Positions 45,241 through 57,831 of a stretch of DNA of 60,000 nucleotides are shown here, one piece after another. The stretch comes from Owenia fusiformis (lineage: Eukaryota > Annelida > Polychaeta > Sabellida > Oweniidae), in NCBI GenBank assembly GCA_903813345.2, contig CAIIXF020000001.1:11447598-11507597 (forward strand), in the 5' to 3' direction. Numbering within the stretch: the first letter of the stretch is position 1; each line of letters starts with the position of its first letter. The notes beneath the pieces were generated by a model. The model searched no databases. It was given only the letters and a program-made list of their open reading frames with translations, and was not told the DNA's origin. Both the position numbers and the translations under genes were made by a program.

Positions 45241-48200
45241 GCTATCTGACCCGAACGAGCCACCTGGTAGTGGAACTGCTAACTACCTACTCACATCTGC
45301 ATTATTGGGAGATGAAATGTTGAAATTGGCAGCTACTTAATTTGCCTGACTTAAACAATTTAACGGATTCGCCAAATTAAAACAGCCACCATGCAAATTA
45401 AGAAGAAGTACAGTATTCTATTCATACATGTATATAGATATACAAGTTCATACCACAGCCTTTTTATAAGCACCAATTGGTCTGGAGTTCCTACTTTCTG
45501 TGTGGTTAGCTACTTGAATATTATGTACCTGGGGGCAAAGCCAGACACATTATTTTACTGAAATATATTCTTTCAGAAGTTTTTATTTCAAAAGTGAACT
45601 TGACAATGAGGTTCACTTGCAGTAAATGTATTTTACTATTTTATAGCTCATTTATTTGTCAAAATCTACAGATATTCAAATCGAAAACTTTCTCAGATTT
45701 ACAGTCAATTACTGGCCTAGGTGTCTGTTGTTTAAGTTACCAGTTACATCATAATGTGTCTTTCTTTTGAGGATTTATTAATATTTGAATGTGTTGAGTT
45801 AATAGAATAATTATCTGAGAAAAGACATTTCACTTTGACGTGATAACATGGACTTTCTATGGAGTATGATTTGCCTAGAACAACATTTTGTTTATAGATT
45901 TCAAAAATGATTTTAACCAAAATTTAATAATTTAATCTAATGTCTTGCAAACTATTGCAGTAACTTAGCTTCTATAATTCTTGTTTTATTTCAAGTTTTT
46001 GAAAATCAGCGATGGAGTCAAATTTTGAAAATCTGAAAATTAAAGCAAAAAGAAATAACCACAAAATTTCAAAATTCGAAAAACATTAAATACAATAGCG
46101 TCGAACATAACCAGGAGTATGTTTATATTTGGAGAAATAATGGACAATTGTTTCATTAACAGCAGTTCACATGAAAAACACATCGAATTGTTTTTTTCAA
46201 ATTGTCTGTTGTTTTGAAGAACTTCCCATGTTAGAATTCCAATTTTTAGTAATTTTGCCTGTTGTCAGATTAGATCTATTGAAACCCCTGATGGAGAAAT
46301 AGACCTCAGGGGGAGGGTGGCCCCTAAGCAGACACAACATAGGAAGCCCCTTGGGGGAGATGAACCAATACAAACAATGCATGTAATGAAGCTGGTAATA
46401 CAGAGGTACCTTGACAGTGGGAGATATACATAATGAGGGAACTGATACACATACTGACAGTGTTTTTAAAAAACAATTGTACATAGGTGCTTGGTTAAGG
46501 CCATTGTGGATGACTCAAAAAAAGTCCTCTGTTGTCATATTTTTTATAATATTTTACAGAGGTTTGCATTCATCGGGGGAGGGGGCAAATTTGAAAGTAT
46601 ATTATAAATATACAGGAAAATTAGGAAAAGTTTAATTTTTGTAGACAAAGTCAAGACTCGGTAGGTTTTTAATTAGACAGCATTGTAGTGTAATGATATG
46701 GCTAGCTATCCTTGCCTCAGTTGTAAATACCTAATTAGCCAGGTTGTTAATTAAGTCCCATAGAGTCCCATGTAGAGAGCTAGACCATCCTCATTAGCAG
46801 AGATTATGTGTAATGAAGCCAACACATCCTGCAAGTATCTACCCATGTACATCTCAAGCCATCCAGAAGAATCATTGTGCACATAATTTGTTAAACATAA
46901 TCTATGATCGAGTGCAAAAAACCATGAAATGTGTAATTCTTGTTAACTAAATTTAACAGTTCCCAACTGGGTTTAACAAGATATAAGCCACCTTAATAAA
47001 GTAGATCACAAGACGGAGCACTTTATTAATTGCTAAATCAAGAAAGTTAAGTAAATTTTCCAAGAGGGGTGCCCTGCACTTGAGCAGGAACTAAGCCTAT
47101 ATTTTGGCTCTAATTCGCTTTGATCTAGTATTATACGGATAAAAGTACAGTTAATATTAATTTTTATGGGAACAATTTAGAAACTACTAAAAAGATTTGC
47201 CACCTGCTTTGATAGGAATGTGAATGAACTCCTTTTGATTATGCTGTTTCATTCTGACCTTTTTCTACAAAAAATTGAACTGTTCATTTATTACGATATT
47301 TTTAGCTATATAACATCCGTTCTTTATTAATGACAATACAAAAGAGTTAGGTCGATTCAGTTTGTGTACACCACATGGTTTATAGGGTCCCATTTAATAG
47401 GGTTTTTATCAAAAGAATGCTTTTTGTAATAGATTTAAATGGTCATTTTGCTCCCGTCATTATATTGCTTAAAAGTGCTTTCACACATTCTGTTCCAAAA
47501 TACAGACCGCACAATAGTGTCAGTTTTAAGAACGATTACTTGTATCAATAAGTTTATGATTTGTTTTTTTTCTCAAATATCTGTTGTGTTCTTTTGATAT
47601 TGTATGTGGTATTGAAACTTCAGGGGCAAGAAAAATAGTTAGAGGGCATGATCAATAAAACTGTAAAAAACTTACCCAGAGCAATCAAAACATTTGCTTT
47701 AGAGACAATATAATTTGTTTGAAACGTAGTGTTTACCAAAACACCACTGGGCCTTTACTTACAGGAGATTATTGAAATTAAGTTGGACTGCATTCCAGAC
47801 CCAATACAGCCCAAAACTAAGTGAAACTGGAGAAATATTGGATATTTTGTTTTTATAATAGAAACAATTATCCTGCTTAAAAAAGCCAGTTAGGAAAAGA
47901 CCCGAGGCATTTCTGCAATAGACTGATTATTCTATATCTGTATGGATTTCCATTGCTCCACGAAGGTGACACCTCGCACAATGGGAAAGTAAATAGTAAG
48001 AAAGGTTTGAGAGTTTTGTGAGTTGGTACCCTATCAGTCTACCATATTTGCCATATGGGACATGAATTGGTTTGAATGAATGCTAAGAGGGGGATAATTC
48101 ACACTAATGCGTTTCTATTCACATATCTCTATATATTAAGATTGAATACTAAGCTGTATACATTTAAATAAATAAATAAAAAGCAAGTGATGAATAACCA

Positions 48201-51200
48201 AACAAAAATAAGAATCTTTACAAAGCCACGCTTCTATAAATAAAAAATAATGAATGGATTTATGTTGATCTGTATTCACCAGATGATATGTTATAACATA
48301 TGATTCGAATTTGCATAATTATAAGTTCATCTAAGTTTGGGGTTTTCCATTTTGCCATCAAGTAGCAACTTTCAGCTGTTGTATGGTAGAAAAAAATGGA
48401 GATGAAAAAAATGATAAGAAGAAATATTTGACAGTTATAAAATAAAAGTTGCATATGACGAAAAACATATGTGTCAGTGTTATTTCAGTTGGTTCTTGTT
48501 CAAGTCATCTGTTTTGTTATCCATGAACAATGAAAAAAATAAGCAAGTTGGAATCGGGCTGGTTTTAATAAGTAAATCAAATACATGTTTTAGGTTAAGG
48601 TTAACTAAAAAGAGAAATTAGATAAAACATATTGAAACATTTTTGCTGAAGCAATTTATATTTTGAACGTGAAGCTAAGTTCCCTACGGAGTCACAGTAA
48701 TACAGAGTAAAGTAGTTAAATTCCTCCAATAACATTTTCATCTAAAGAAATAGACTGCATAAATGATATTAACTTGAGCTTTGTCAATTAAGGAACGACA
48801 TAACGAAGAACAAATAATCCTTGTTTGGCTCTAATTGGGATGCATTAAGAGTGAGATTAACCAACGTGACCTGAAAGCTTTAGTAGCCGTCTCATCATCT
48901 TCCCCGGCATTTGAAAACATTTTGATATATAGAAGCACCAAACACATGATGCTATGAAAAGCCAAATGAATTTAATCTCAGTTCTCTTGCTGTAAATCTA
49001 GTTTAGAGGGTCCTTAATCAGTCATGGAGGGTGTTGATGGCAGTTCTAATCCAGCAAATAAGATACCTACATGCTAGCAATAAATGTTTAGTTGAGATGA
49101 GACCCAGAGATAATAGCCAGCTTCTTGACAAATTAACCAATTTGTTGGGGATCTAATTACATGCTTTCTCTGGGCTGCATCTCATTGTGGACCACTTGTG
49201 TGTGTTTTATGCCTGCTTAAGTTATTACTTGATGAAATACTCCCAATTTGTGAGACAATCATGAATGAGACTGACTTGGAGTGGCCATGGGGGAATTGTC
49301 AGGTTAAATGACCCTCTGAACCTTTTGTCTTTTGCTTTAGTCTCCCTTATTACTTTTAACATCTCAATCTTAGCAACTGCCACAAACATGGATTTAAATC
49401 TTAAACCCCAGCTTCGTTAATTAAAGATATTAGAAGTTGGTTTATTCAATTTATTTCACATTGATTTATTTGACATTGAACAAAGTTTTTCAAAAATGTT
49501 GTAGATCTCAAAAGAATTCTTGAAAAGTCAATGAAATGTGCACATTCTTAATAACTGTCTGTTTATTGATCAAAAAGTACAAAGGGCAACAATTAAATAT
49601 CATAAATGCTTGTTCATAAAAAACCAATAGGCCTAAATGATATCACATAGCAAAACTATTATAAAGCCAACTGTATGCAGTAGTGAGTCTGATCCAGTAA
49701 TGATGCCAACCGTAAGGTGTTGAATGAGGTAATATTTGCAATAAAGGTAATTTTTAAAAATTGTTTCAATTTCATTATCTTTTGAAGCATTTTTTATTCT
49801 TCAAGTTGAGATGGTCTCCAGGGATGGACCCTGGTATGTGAGCAGTATCTATTTTTGTTTTCATGAAAAAATTATATTCATCAAGTTTAAAATGTCTTTG
49901 ATGTGTTCCATTGTATGGACAGCCCCCATTTTTCATTTTATCAAGACTGCAAGATTCTTTTGCTGAACTTGAGACGTCCCCTTGTGATGATGCTGTAATT
50001 GTGAAAGAGGTTCATTGAGGGGCATGTATCGGATTAACCCAACCACGCCCTCTCCACTGACAGTTATCCCTAGATGCAGGATTAACCCCTGCCATAGGGA
50101 TTAAACTTGATTACCACTTGGCAGATTCCAATATGGACAAGTTTACTAATGATTAATGGAGTTTTGAATAGTTTTCTATCATGCATTTATTTTAAGTGTA
50201 GGAATAGAGTGGGGGTTTAATGTATGATTTTATATGTATTAAATTTAGAATTTCTAAAAGGTCTAGTAAAATATTTTAATTACAAGGTGTTCAAGAAGTA
50301 AGGTTAAAGACTCTGAGAATTCACATGGAATTATTTCAGTTTTCTGTCATGCGATTATTTTAGGAGGAAAATAATTATGGTTTTATTTTTATTTTTACAC
50401 CTTTATACTACAGTTGTAATACTTATTATCAAATTCTTAAGATGATTTTTAATCATCCTTTGATAAAGTTTAAGCAACACAACATCAACTTTTTAGAACC
50501 ATTAAATACATTTTGTAAAACACAACACATGGTTTTCATTCATATCATTGTCAATGTACCTCTTATAAGTGGTCCAATCTGAGTTGAAGCTACTTTCACT
50601 AAAACAATAGTTTGGTTCCTTGTCTAATGGTAGATTGATGACTGTTTATGAAAATTTCCCACATTGGCTGTGGCATTAATAGGGGCTTTGGGGATAAGTT
50701 TGGATAGGATAACAATATTATCTGAGATATCAGAAACATTTGGGAAGATGATCTGAAGGTTATCTCTTCATGCTTTTAAGGAGGCATCTGACAAGATCAA
50801 CCTGTTATTGTTGTTAAATGTTTTTATTTTTCTTTATTGTGATTTCTTGGTGGACTTTAGGTTAACCTGGAAGTGCCCTATGTATTGATTGCAAGTGCTT
50901 CCCATGCTTTATGTTGTTTCTGCGCCGTCTCTTTAACAAACATATTTTCGTTATTCATTTTAACAATAGGTGAGTTTTAATTAAAATCAAATGACAAAAG
51001 CAAATATCGTAGCATTTCAAGTCCTGATAATAAAAGATTTGCAAAGAGCCTGTGGGGAAACTGTTCAAAAAAACAATATCATTAAATATAAATGAAATGA
51101 AAGACTCTTTATTGCATAAATTTTACGCTTTTCAATCTTCGCTAATGCAACTCCAAACAATGCAAATTCCTAATTCATGTTTATCGATATACTTAAAATG

Positions 51201-52043
51201 TATTTCTCAAGACTTTTTCACAGTTTTTGAATAGTTGATTGATTTTCTTCGTGGGGTGAGCCTCTGATACAAAATCGAACTGGCAAAGAATAAAGAAAAT
51301 ATTTCCATTTGTTCATTGAAAATTCAAACAATAGTGTATTTTAGTAAGTTGATGTTTTCTATAGGCACATCGATAGCTTCTCAATATCACTTCAGTTTGG
51401 CTCACAGCAACAGCGTCATTAAGTTAACGGTAACTGTTCCGGTTATTATTGTAAGATGTATTGTTTCCACCCATATCAGATATCCAATAGCCCAAGTGCT
51501 TGTCACTTTCACTGCTTTTGTTTTTGTTTCTATCACCAATAACTGTTTACAAATAGGGTGTAAAGGTGCTGTTTGTCCAATTGATCAAAAAGTGTCTCTA
51601 TCCCTCCTTCCATGTTGGACTGACATTGGAAGTGCATAAATGAACATGTAAAAATATTGAAATCACTTTCATTGATTTAATGCCATACTAAGTGCATATG
51701 ATTTGGAGTTTTGGACCAATGCCACATTGATGATCTTGCCTAATTTTATTTTTGTAGGTTTTTAGGTAATAAACAATATTTGATGTTTTTCAGTAATTTC
51801 TAGTTTATTATGTACTTTGTAATGATGTTCTTTTTGCTTTAAGAACTATTTTTGGTCATATTTTGTAGATCTGAAGATCAGAGAGAAATGTAATCATTTC
51901 CCCCATCTGTTTCTGAAATCATGGATTTACATAAACTAATGCTTGAAGATAAATAAGGAGCACAATGTCTCTATGACATTTGTGACACAATTGTGTAATA
52001 CACCCATATGTATATCAAGATCCTGTTCTGTTTGTGTTTCCAG
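45241..52043. other. ZNG1 intron 6, last 6.8 kb
   Basis: No gene found. Less AT-rich patches at about 48860-49330 and 49980-50110 are candidates for conserved regulatory DNA; the second contains three GGATTA motifs. A mariner-like phrase AAGGTGTTCAAGAAGTAAGG is at 50284. The intron ends in the acceptor TGTTTCCAG. Confidence 0.5.
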
Positions 52044-52105
52044 GCAAGAACCTGGAGAGGGGTGTTCTGCTTGATGGACTCGAGGGATGTTTGGCACAAC
52101 ACTGA
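52044..52105 (+). CDS. ZNG1: ZNG1 last coding exon
   Basis: A strong acceptor (TGTGTTTCCAG) is followed by GC, completing the Gly codon left open by exon 6, then KNLERGVLLDGLEGCLAQH and TGA (52103-52105). With exon 6 this restores the conserved FIG+NL stretch, which in human reads LLGRNLD. The C-terminal tail is shorter than in human, as expected for an invertebrate form. Confidence 0.93.
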
Positions 52106-52303
52106 TGGCCCAGAACAGAAGCAGTTAGCGGGACTTGTTCCAGCTTCCTGGCCCAGTTGAGGATGATGGGAAATCCAGACTCAGGCACTACAAAGGCATG
52201 CCTGTTTAATGAGGGAATTCTCTGGAATTTCCCATGTTCTTTGGAGTGGCTTGACAGCAGAATCAAAGTGTTGATGAGCACAAAACAGCATGTGTTAGAC
52301 CTC
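52106..52303 (+). other. ZNG1 3' UTR (probable)
   Basis: Sequence between the stop codon and the first AATAAA, less AT-rich than the introns. The minus-strand open frame here (52015-52323) overlaps the exon and has no recognisable motif. Confidence 0.6.
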
Positions 52304-52309
52304 AATAAA
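52304..52309 (+). terminator. Poly(A) signal AATAAA for ZNG1
   Basis: The first canonical AATAAA after the ZNG1 stop codon, about 200 bases downstream. Confidence 0.65.
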
Positions 52310-52918
52310 TATTGATTGTACAAATGGGGCTTTCACCAACCTTCACATTAACCCTCCAATCTCTGAAGAGGCGCATGAGGTAACCTGCTGAATTATCAGT
52401 GATTCATGGGTTAACTTAGCAGAAAATAGCCAGACTTGGGATGAAGTACTTTGAGAAAAGCCTGGAAAGTCGATTATCATTTGGAGTGAAGGCAACTCTG
52501 CTAAGGTTTATTGACACTGCCAGGCTTAGTCGATAAATTTTATGGAATACAAACAAATGTGTAAAGAATGAGTGGCAGCTGGAGAAGGCAGTAAACCAGA
52601 CTGCTTGGCACCATTCATTAATGGCTGCGCTTGTTGAACCCCCTCTAGTGGAGGGTCCTGATAGACTGCATGGCTCCATCTGGGTCATAGCGTACTTTTA
52701 ACACTAGACTGCATGTCTCCCATTATGGGTCATACTGGTACATTCACTACTTGAGAATGTGGGTTTCTCTTCCTTAAATATAATGAAAACTGAGCATTCC
52801 TGTTGTATTTGAGATACTTTTGGGAATACTTGGTGGAAATGTTTTTGAAGACGGTTACATTTTATCATCATTCTTGTCAGGAAATCATTCTTGTCGGAAT
52901 GTTTCCATGTGATTTTAT
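52310..52918. other. ZNG1-FoxD spacer, first part
   Basis: Moderately GC-rich for this window. It contains the first copy of a motif repeated three times in the spacer (CAGACTGCTTGGCACCA at 52597-52613). No gene recognised. Confidence 0.5.
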
Positions 52919-53070
52919 TATGTCACCACCAAAAGTGTTGACATATTGGTATAGTCTCCAACTTTTTTGTGGATAGTGTTTGGTTGTTGGTGTTCAGCGT
53001 TCAGCAGTCAGTGTTCAGCATCTGCAACAAATGGCAGGTGATGACATTTTGCTCGTTAATGCCTTGTTAT
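52919..53070 (+). mobile_element. HINE/pearl-like element, copy G
   Basis: Left end TATGTCACCACCAAAAGTGT then TGACATATTGGTATAGTCTCC, a GTTCAGC-rich middle, CTGCAACAAATGGC, and right end AGGTGATGACATTTTGCTCG then TTAATGCCTTGTTAT. No satellite core. Confidence 0.85.
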
Positions 53071-53226
53071 TTGTTTTTATGACCTCACCAGCCAGTGATA
53101 TATATAATTGTGATTTTATTTTTGTCTTACCAGTGTGTGTCATTGTAATTTATGATTTCACACCCATCAGTTAACATTGGTTACCATTTGTTACATTTTG
53201 CAGTGATTTCTTATCTTTATGGGATA

Positions 53227-53284
53227 TACACTCCCCTCCATAAGTTGGGGAGCTAAGGTTGCCAAACTTATGGAGGGGAGTGTA
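53227..53284. mobile_element. 54-bp Tc1/mariner-type mini-MITE
   Basis: 53229-53282 reads CACTCCCCTCCATAAGTT, a short spacer, then AACTTATGGAGGGGAGTG, flanked by TA on both sides. TA duplication plus CACT...AAGTTTGG-like ends is typical of Tc1/mariner. Confidence 0.8.
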
Positions 53285-54347
53285 CTTGTCCATGGTATTA
53301 CCAATGACCCACTTTCCTAAAAGTATACCTTCCTATGTACTAAATTGTTGGTAACTTGTGAATGAAGGAATCATCAGAACATTTCACCATATGAGCCCAC
53401 CAAATGATGCCATTTCAGTTAAAGAACCATGTATAAGAACTATGTATCTCATGTATATATCTTCTTGTGACTGTTTTTGTCTCACCAGTGTGTGTCTTTT
53501 TGATATTTTGTCTTACTGAAATCTTTCTTTGAAACTAAGCCAATGTTTCACTGTATTTTTGTTATTTTGTTCTCTTCTCACCAGTTTGAATCATTGAGTG
53601 TCCTTCTTTAAATTAGATGTATGATTTAGTGTCAACTGTCAATCTTGTTATTTTTCTTTTACATAGTTGCACTGTGTATCATTTAGCATGATTTGGTTTT
53701 GGCTTTAACACCTTTAACACACATGTAGCAGGCTATATATAGAAATGACTTCATGGTTTGATTTTTTATTACTAAATGTAATATTTTTTTCATTTGATTC
53801 ATTACTGTGTACACTTTACCACAGAATGGCAAAATGAGCCCCACCCAGTGTCAATTGTATAGTTTCTAAATAGCTGAATAATGCTGACATAATAGATGTC
53901 ACCCTTGTTTGTCTTTGATTTTCTTGGGGCAGATCTCCATTCACCTCAATGCTAGAAACTTGCATAAGTCAATAATTTCAAGATTTATTAAAAAGTGTTG
54001 GTTGAATCTGTCTGAAATTTGAATGGCATACTATTGGATGACCCTGTCAATGTTCATATTGTGATGAAACATGAAAATGTTTGTTGTCATACGAATAAGC
54101 CAAGCTTTTAATGAATTTTAGTATTGCCCCAATGGAGATTTGGCCCAAATTCAAATATGCTATCAAAAATAAAGGAAAGTAAGTCACTAGAGATAAAAAG
54201 TGCAAATCTCTTAAAATCCCATGAAAAACTAGAATTAGCAAGATTTCAAAGCTATTTAGAAACTCCTCTATTGGCAAAGGGGCTCTTGTTGATTTCTCAG
54301 TGTGAATTTGTCAATTTGATACAATTGCTCATTAAATTCTTCATTTT
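53285..54347. other. ZNG1-FoxD spacer, nothing seen
   Basis: Repeated phrases 'TCACCAGTGTGTGTC' and 'TTTTGTCTTAC' near 53084-53140 and 53480-53510 hint at an old local duplication. Short overlapping open frames near 54047-54441 on both strands are not convincing. Confidence 0.45.
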
Positions 54348-54464
54348 TATGTCACCACCACATTTTAGTGGACATTGTTTGGTGGTTGGTGTTTGGCAGT
54401 TGGTGTTGGAATTGGCCTCTGTAACAAATGGCAGGTGGTGACATTTTGCATGTTTGCCTTGTTA
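54348..54464 (+). mobile_element. HINE/pearl-like element, copy H
   Basis: Left end TATGTCACCACCACATTTTA then GTGGACATTG, a GTTGGTGTTTGGCAGTTGGT middle, CTGTAACAAATGGC, and right end AGGTGGTGACATTTTGCATG. No satellite core. Confidence 0.85.
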
Positions 54465-54480
54465 CTAAATATTGTAACAC

Positions 54481-54625
54481 GATACATCACGTCCCAGAAG
54501 ATCATGCACACACCCAGCCACCAATAATGCACCAGTATGGATTTTGTTTTGTTTATCTTTCTTGTACATACTGGTGCATTATTGTTAGGTGGGTGTGTGC
54601 ACGATCTTCTGGAACATGATATATC
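54481..54625. repeat. Inverted repeat, about 59-bp arms
   Basis: Left arm 54481-54539 contains CAGAAGATCATGCACACACC and AATAATGCACCAGTATG. The right arm, about 54567-54623, is its inverted counterpart with few mismatches. The loop is about 27 bases. Probably a foldback or MITE remnant immediately beside HINE copy H. Confidence 0.8.
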
Positions 54626-57180
54626 ACACTGTGTCAGGAAGAATTCAGGGAAATGGAATGGCTTTGTAAAGGTTAAGGCTATAATAAATATTTGCTACCA
54701 CACTTAGTTTTGTTCTTATTTTGTTGTTTACTGTTTCCTCTTCTTGGTTATTTGAGAATGGGAGCTTATCTCTGAGAATGATGAATCACCTTCTATGTTA
54801 GCAGACTGCGTGGCACCAAAGGCTCTATTCTGTCATAGCAGCTTTCCACAGCCTGTTGTCATAGATCATCCAAACATAGATTGCAATGTTGTGCCTGTAA
54901 AAAAACAACTTCACAGCATCATAAACCACACTCGAACATTTGGACCAACATTGCAAATTGCGTTTGATGGACACAACAGTTAAATAAAAACATTTATTTA
55001 GAGCACTTAAAAGAAGGGCTCACTGAGAAAAGGAAGCTTTGTAAAAAGTTATCCCGAACTTCTATTCCACTGGGCTCTCTCTATAACATGAGTAAATCTG
55101 TAAAACAGCTTTCAAAATTGGGAACTCAGCAACTGAAGGTGTTAACCAGAGTTTGCATAATCTCTCTATAATTTATAGAAAACCCTCAATGATAAATCAC
55201 CCACTTGGATAACGCTAATGTGAATTTCTCCCGCCAAGAATGTGCTCTAGTTCCTTAGTTCACTGTGAAAGATAGCAGACTGCTTGGCACCAAGGAGTGA
55301 ACCTGATGACCTGGGGGATCCAGTTTCAAGTTTCAGGGAATTCCACTGCTTAATGCCTTCCGTTCTAATCAACTAGAGTTTCAAGTTCTGGTCAACAACT
55401 TATGGTGGGCCTCGGTCAACTAACTTGGTGACGCATAGAGTCAACACCATCAAATGTTTAATGGTTTTAATTATACCGATCATCTGTGTAAACATTGTAG
55501 ACATTTCTTGTGTTATTTATCGGCAGATAATTCACCAAGATGAAGTCCCCGGGATGAAGTCATAGAATTTTTACCAAAACTGTTCACCAGTTGGAATTCA
55601 TAAACTAAATATTTGTCAGATACAACAGCGCTGTGTAATAATCCCAAGAGGTGCAAATACTTGAAATAAATTATGAAATGAAGAAAGCTAGTGTTTTGTC
55701 GAGAGAAAATTTGATAGTTTAATACATGGAAAACTTAGGCCCCACATTGAGTATAAAAACAGCATTCAATCTCGCAGGTTACAAACAGTTGTTTTGTTTC
55801 ATATCAGTTTACTTAATAAGTTTTTGGATAGATCCTGTGTATTTGGAATGATGTAGTTTGGGACGTGAGCATAGCAGAAATACAGAGGAAACTGATATTA
55901 AATAAATAAACCAAGGGTTGAGTATGACTTCGACCCGTTTTGATGTTCATATGGTTCATAATTAGCCCAACGCAAACAGATAACATTTACTTTTTCAACG
56001 AAAATATATTTTTGTTAGTATGGTGCTAGGTTACATTTGATTGTGCTAATTTCTGTTTTCTTTTGCTACTGACATTTTCATCTTGCCTGCATTTTCGAGC
56101 AACTTTCTAAGTATGCTTTTGAGACTTGGCAAATTGCAGATTAACTCTTCAGCAGGTTTTTGACATGATGTTTTATTTAGTGTTTCCATCAAAAAGTTAC
56201 CCTGTATTGTGCGAATAAAAGTGCGCTATGGTTAATGGCGTTTAATTCTAATAATAATATACTAACTTAAATTATTCATCAAATTTACCCAGGATAAGGT
56301 TTCATTTGATACTTTAGACAAGTGTGTTTCAACAATTGATATTTAGTACCAACTTCATATCCAAATATTATAGAAGTATCTAAACATTGTCCTTGTGAGA
56401 AATAAACCAACAAATTAACTTTTTCAAATTAAGGTCAACAGGGTTAAATTCTCTTCCTAAAACCGATGACATACATGAAAAATTGTGTATGTTTTCGGAG
56501 TATCATCACAGCTAAGTAATGAGAGTAATGGGTTACATTGCATCTGGCCTCCATATGGGAATTTCTTAAATGTTCTGTGTATTCTACTCTGTGTTTCTTC
56601 TTCATGTTTAGATGAAGAGTATTGCCTTCTCAAAAGTCATTATCAGCTTCATTCCTGCCAAATTGTTTGAAAGACGACATATTACCAGTATCTTATTGGC
56701 AAAATATTTTCTCTGTTTATTCGGAAGTTTATTTTTAGTGAAGAACTGTTTATCAATTTGGAGGCCGGTGTTTAGAAGACATTGCTGCTTCAAGTAAATT
56801 GCCGTTTGTTGGAATTCTTAATATCTCCCTTTCAGATTTTCCGTACCTGGACGATTTTGCAGCCCTGTTTATTGTTTCTTTACAATCTCCTATATCAGTG
56901 GGTGTAATCTTTTTAAAATTGAAATCTTTATTTTATACCACAAGAAAATCATATAGATGGAGAATGAATCAATTTAAACATTATATCATAAGCTAGGGTA
57001 TGTTGAATGGTTAACAGTCGGTATTTCAAAGAAAAATAAACAATATACTTTTGCATTTACAAGTTACACATGCTCCCATTTGTCTCAGATAATTTCATTT
57101 AGAAATAAAGGGTAAAACACCCATAATCTCTATAAGGTGCCTGGGTGTTTCTATTGGATTCCGTCCCCTGGTACGCTTAT
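54626..57180. other. ZNG1-FoxD spacer, second part
   Basis: No gene recognised. It contains the second and third copies of the CAGACTGCKTGGCACCA motif at 54802-54818 and 55276-55292. Opposed open frames around 56600-56800 lack any recognisable motif. Confidence 0.5.
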
Positions 57181-57831
57181 TTACCAACAGAGAATTGCTC
57201 TAAATGCGACCCATTGGTGGGATAATAGTGACAATAATCATAATCCGTCTTTTGGAAACAAATCCGCGCGAGCCGATCGTGTAGCAAGTGCCTACAAATA
57301 GGTTAGAGACTTGTTTCTGAATAATCGCTAGCGTTTGTAGCGATTGGCTGAGAAAACCAATAATTAACAGAAGGCGGAGCAGCCAAGTGGCTTCCATTGG
57401 CGTTCCGTACCGATATCGACAGTGAGCCTACCACGTGATAGACTTTGATTAGTGTTTATTGACAGCTCGTGTTGAAGCTCTTTACAACGTCTATGGTCAT
57501 TGAAACAACTTCTGATTTAGACCTTCTTGCTTATTTAGAACGAAGTGGGTGGCTGACCCTCAGTTTTGAGAAAACCTGCGAGCAGTTGACATCTCAATAG
57601 ACGACGCAACTAACAAGAAAAACGAACGTCACGCAATTATAACTGAAAGTTAGCTTCAAAAAAGTCGCTTCCGTATTGGAGCAAATAAATATTTGTTAAC
57701 ACTAGCGATAAGATCAAGCATTGGTGAAATCATAAGGATTTATTAACGAAATTAGACATTTTTGGCTTCAGCTGAGGACATCACCCTCTACGAGTGAGAT
57801 GATCTGATCCAGATCATTGAATGACTTTAAA
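57181..57831 (+). promoter_or_regulatory. FoxD upstream region: promoter and 5' UTR (probable)
   Basis: Richer in CpG than the rest of the window and directly upstream of FoxD. It contains several CCAAT boxes: inverted ATTGG at 57213, 57343 and 57396, direct CCAAT at 57357. It also has CACGTG at 57432, a CTTTGAT TCF/LEF-like site at 57443 and a TGTTTATTGACA forkhead-like site at 57453. No clear TATA box. The transcription start is unknown. Confidence 0.55.

Larger units (their letters stand above)
1..52309 (+). other. ZNG1: ZNG1/CBWD gene, 5' end outside window
   Basis: Seven exons spread over 52 kb join without a frame break into about 190 codons matching the C-terminal half of ZNG1 (CBWD) proteins, a family of COBW/COG0523 GTPases that act as zinc chaperones and deliver zinc to methionine aminopeptidase 1. 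Every boundary has an AG acceptor and a GT donor and the codon phases agree across all six junctions. The upstream part, with the P-loop and the CxCC-type metal motif, is not in the window. Introns 5 (27.6 kb) and 6 (15.2 kb) are very long for a small housekeeping gene. The reconstruction is by eye and is not backed by transcript data; an alternative last exon is listed separately. Confidence 0.9.

Noticed and set aside
50284-50304. Full mariner element
   Set aside because: Only a mariner-end-like phrase is present here and at 13548; no partner end or transposase was found.
57817-57831. TTG-initiated extension of FoxD by five codons
   Set aside because: Eukaryotic initiation is expected at the ATG at 57832, which has A at -3.
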